Shown in pieces: positions 62,857-64,000 of a DNA stretch of 64,000 bases; the first letter of the stretch is position 1, and every line of letters starts with the position of its first letter. The translations under genes were made by a program, and so were the position numbers. The DNA is from Palsa-360 sp963719875. GTDB taxonomy: Bacteria; Acidobacteriota; Terriglobia; Acidiferrales; UBA7541. Below the pieces are notes generated by a model. That model did no database searches and was not told the origin of the DNA. It saw only the letters and a list, made by a program, of their open reading frames with translations. Location of the stretch: assembly GCA_963719875.1 (NCBI GenBank), contig CAVRDJ010000001.1:372001-436000 (forward strand). The letters run 5' to 3'.

Positions 62857-62925
62857 GACTTTGTCTCGTTCGTCAAGAGCTTCCAGTCATCATCTTCGAT
62901 TCTATGCAGATGCAAACGTTCGATA

Positions 62926-64000
<1,075 letters not shown>

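Larger units (their letters stand above)
62531..62925. other. Convergent interval with two repeats
   Basis: This 395-bp gap between convergent genes has no ORF worth calling. It contains the hairpins at 62632-62716 and 62820-62852 and otherwise appears to be unique sequence without recognisable signals. Confidence 0.5.

Overview
The window is one contiguous stretch of chromosomal, GC-rich bacterial DNA with no tRNA, rRNA, CRISPR array or prophage that I can recognise. Gene content and style fit a soil-type member of the Acidobacteriota: rpsO-pnp, SoxC/SoxD-like modules, DUF1800/DUF1501 pairs, many secreted hypotheticals, and large numbers of interspersed hairpin repeats between genes. This placement is inferred from gene style only; no marker phylogeny could be run.\n\nLayout. 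0.4-1.0 kb: a small zinc-ribbon protein and an anti-sigma-type ATPase-like protein. 1.1-3.3 kb: a thioredoxin-like protein, a membrane glycosyltransferase and a block of AT-rich tandem repeats. 3.3-4.8 kb: a pterin operon (two PTPS/QueD-type synthases plus GTP cyclohydrolase I). 5.0-7.8 kb: rpsO-pnp. 7.9-20.6 kb: a peptidoglycan locus with murA, murQ, a NagZ-AmiE-like fusion, a NamZ-like (DUF1343) exo-muramidase, a sodium:solute symporter, an amino-acid permease and a BadF-type amino-sugar kinase. Together these could liberate, import, phosphorylate and convert MurNAc to GlcNAc-6-phosphate. 20.9-25.8 kb: a PilZ protein, a zinc-ribbon membrane protein, a secreted beta-helix protein and a TonB-C protein. 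26.0-42.8 kb: a reductive pyrimidine-degradation region with hydantoinase/dihydropyrimidinase, PreT, PreA, an NCS1 permease, a class III aminotransferase and a beta-ureidopropionase-like nitrilase. Interspersed are NDH-2, a GspE/PilB ATPase with a PilZ partner, and two secreted hypotheticals. 43.0-62.5 kb: three SoxC-like molybdoenzymes, two of them paired with a one-heme cytochrome, a heme-bearing Vgb-type propeller, a Tat-type class II aldolase, a DUF1800/DUF1501 export pair, an OFA-type MFS carrier next to malate synthase, and an orphan IorB-type molybdenum hydroxylase. 62.9-64.0 kb: the 3' end of a membrane H+-pyrophosphatase that runs off the window.\n\nThe most interesting structural signal is a family of inverted-repeat elements whose arms resemble CCACAGATGAACACAGATGA. 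One copy (31.8-32.3 kb) encloses a GxxExxY PD-(D/E)XK nuclease-like gene and lies between preT and preA. Two short copies without a gene look like non-autonomous derivatives. One of these (13.3-13.5 kb) supplies the start codon and the hydrophobic core of the signal peptide of the NamZ-like enzyme. At least seven further hairpin-repeat families are scattered between genes.
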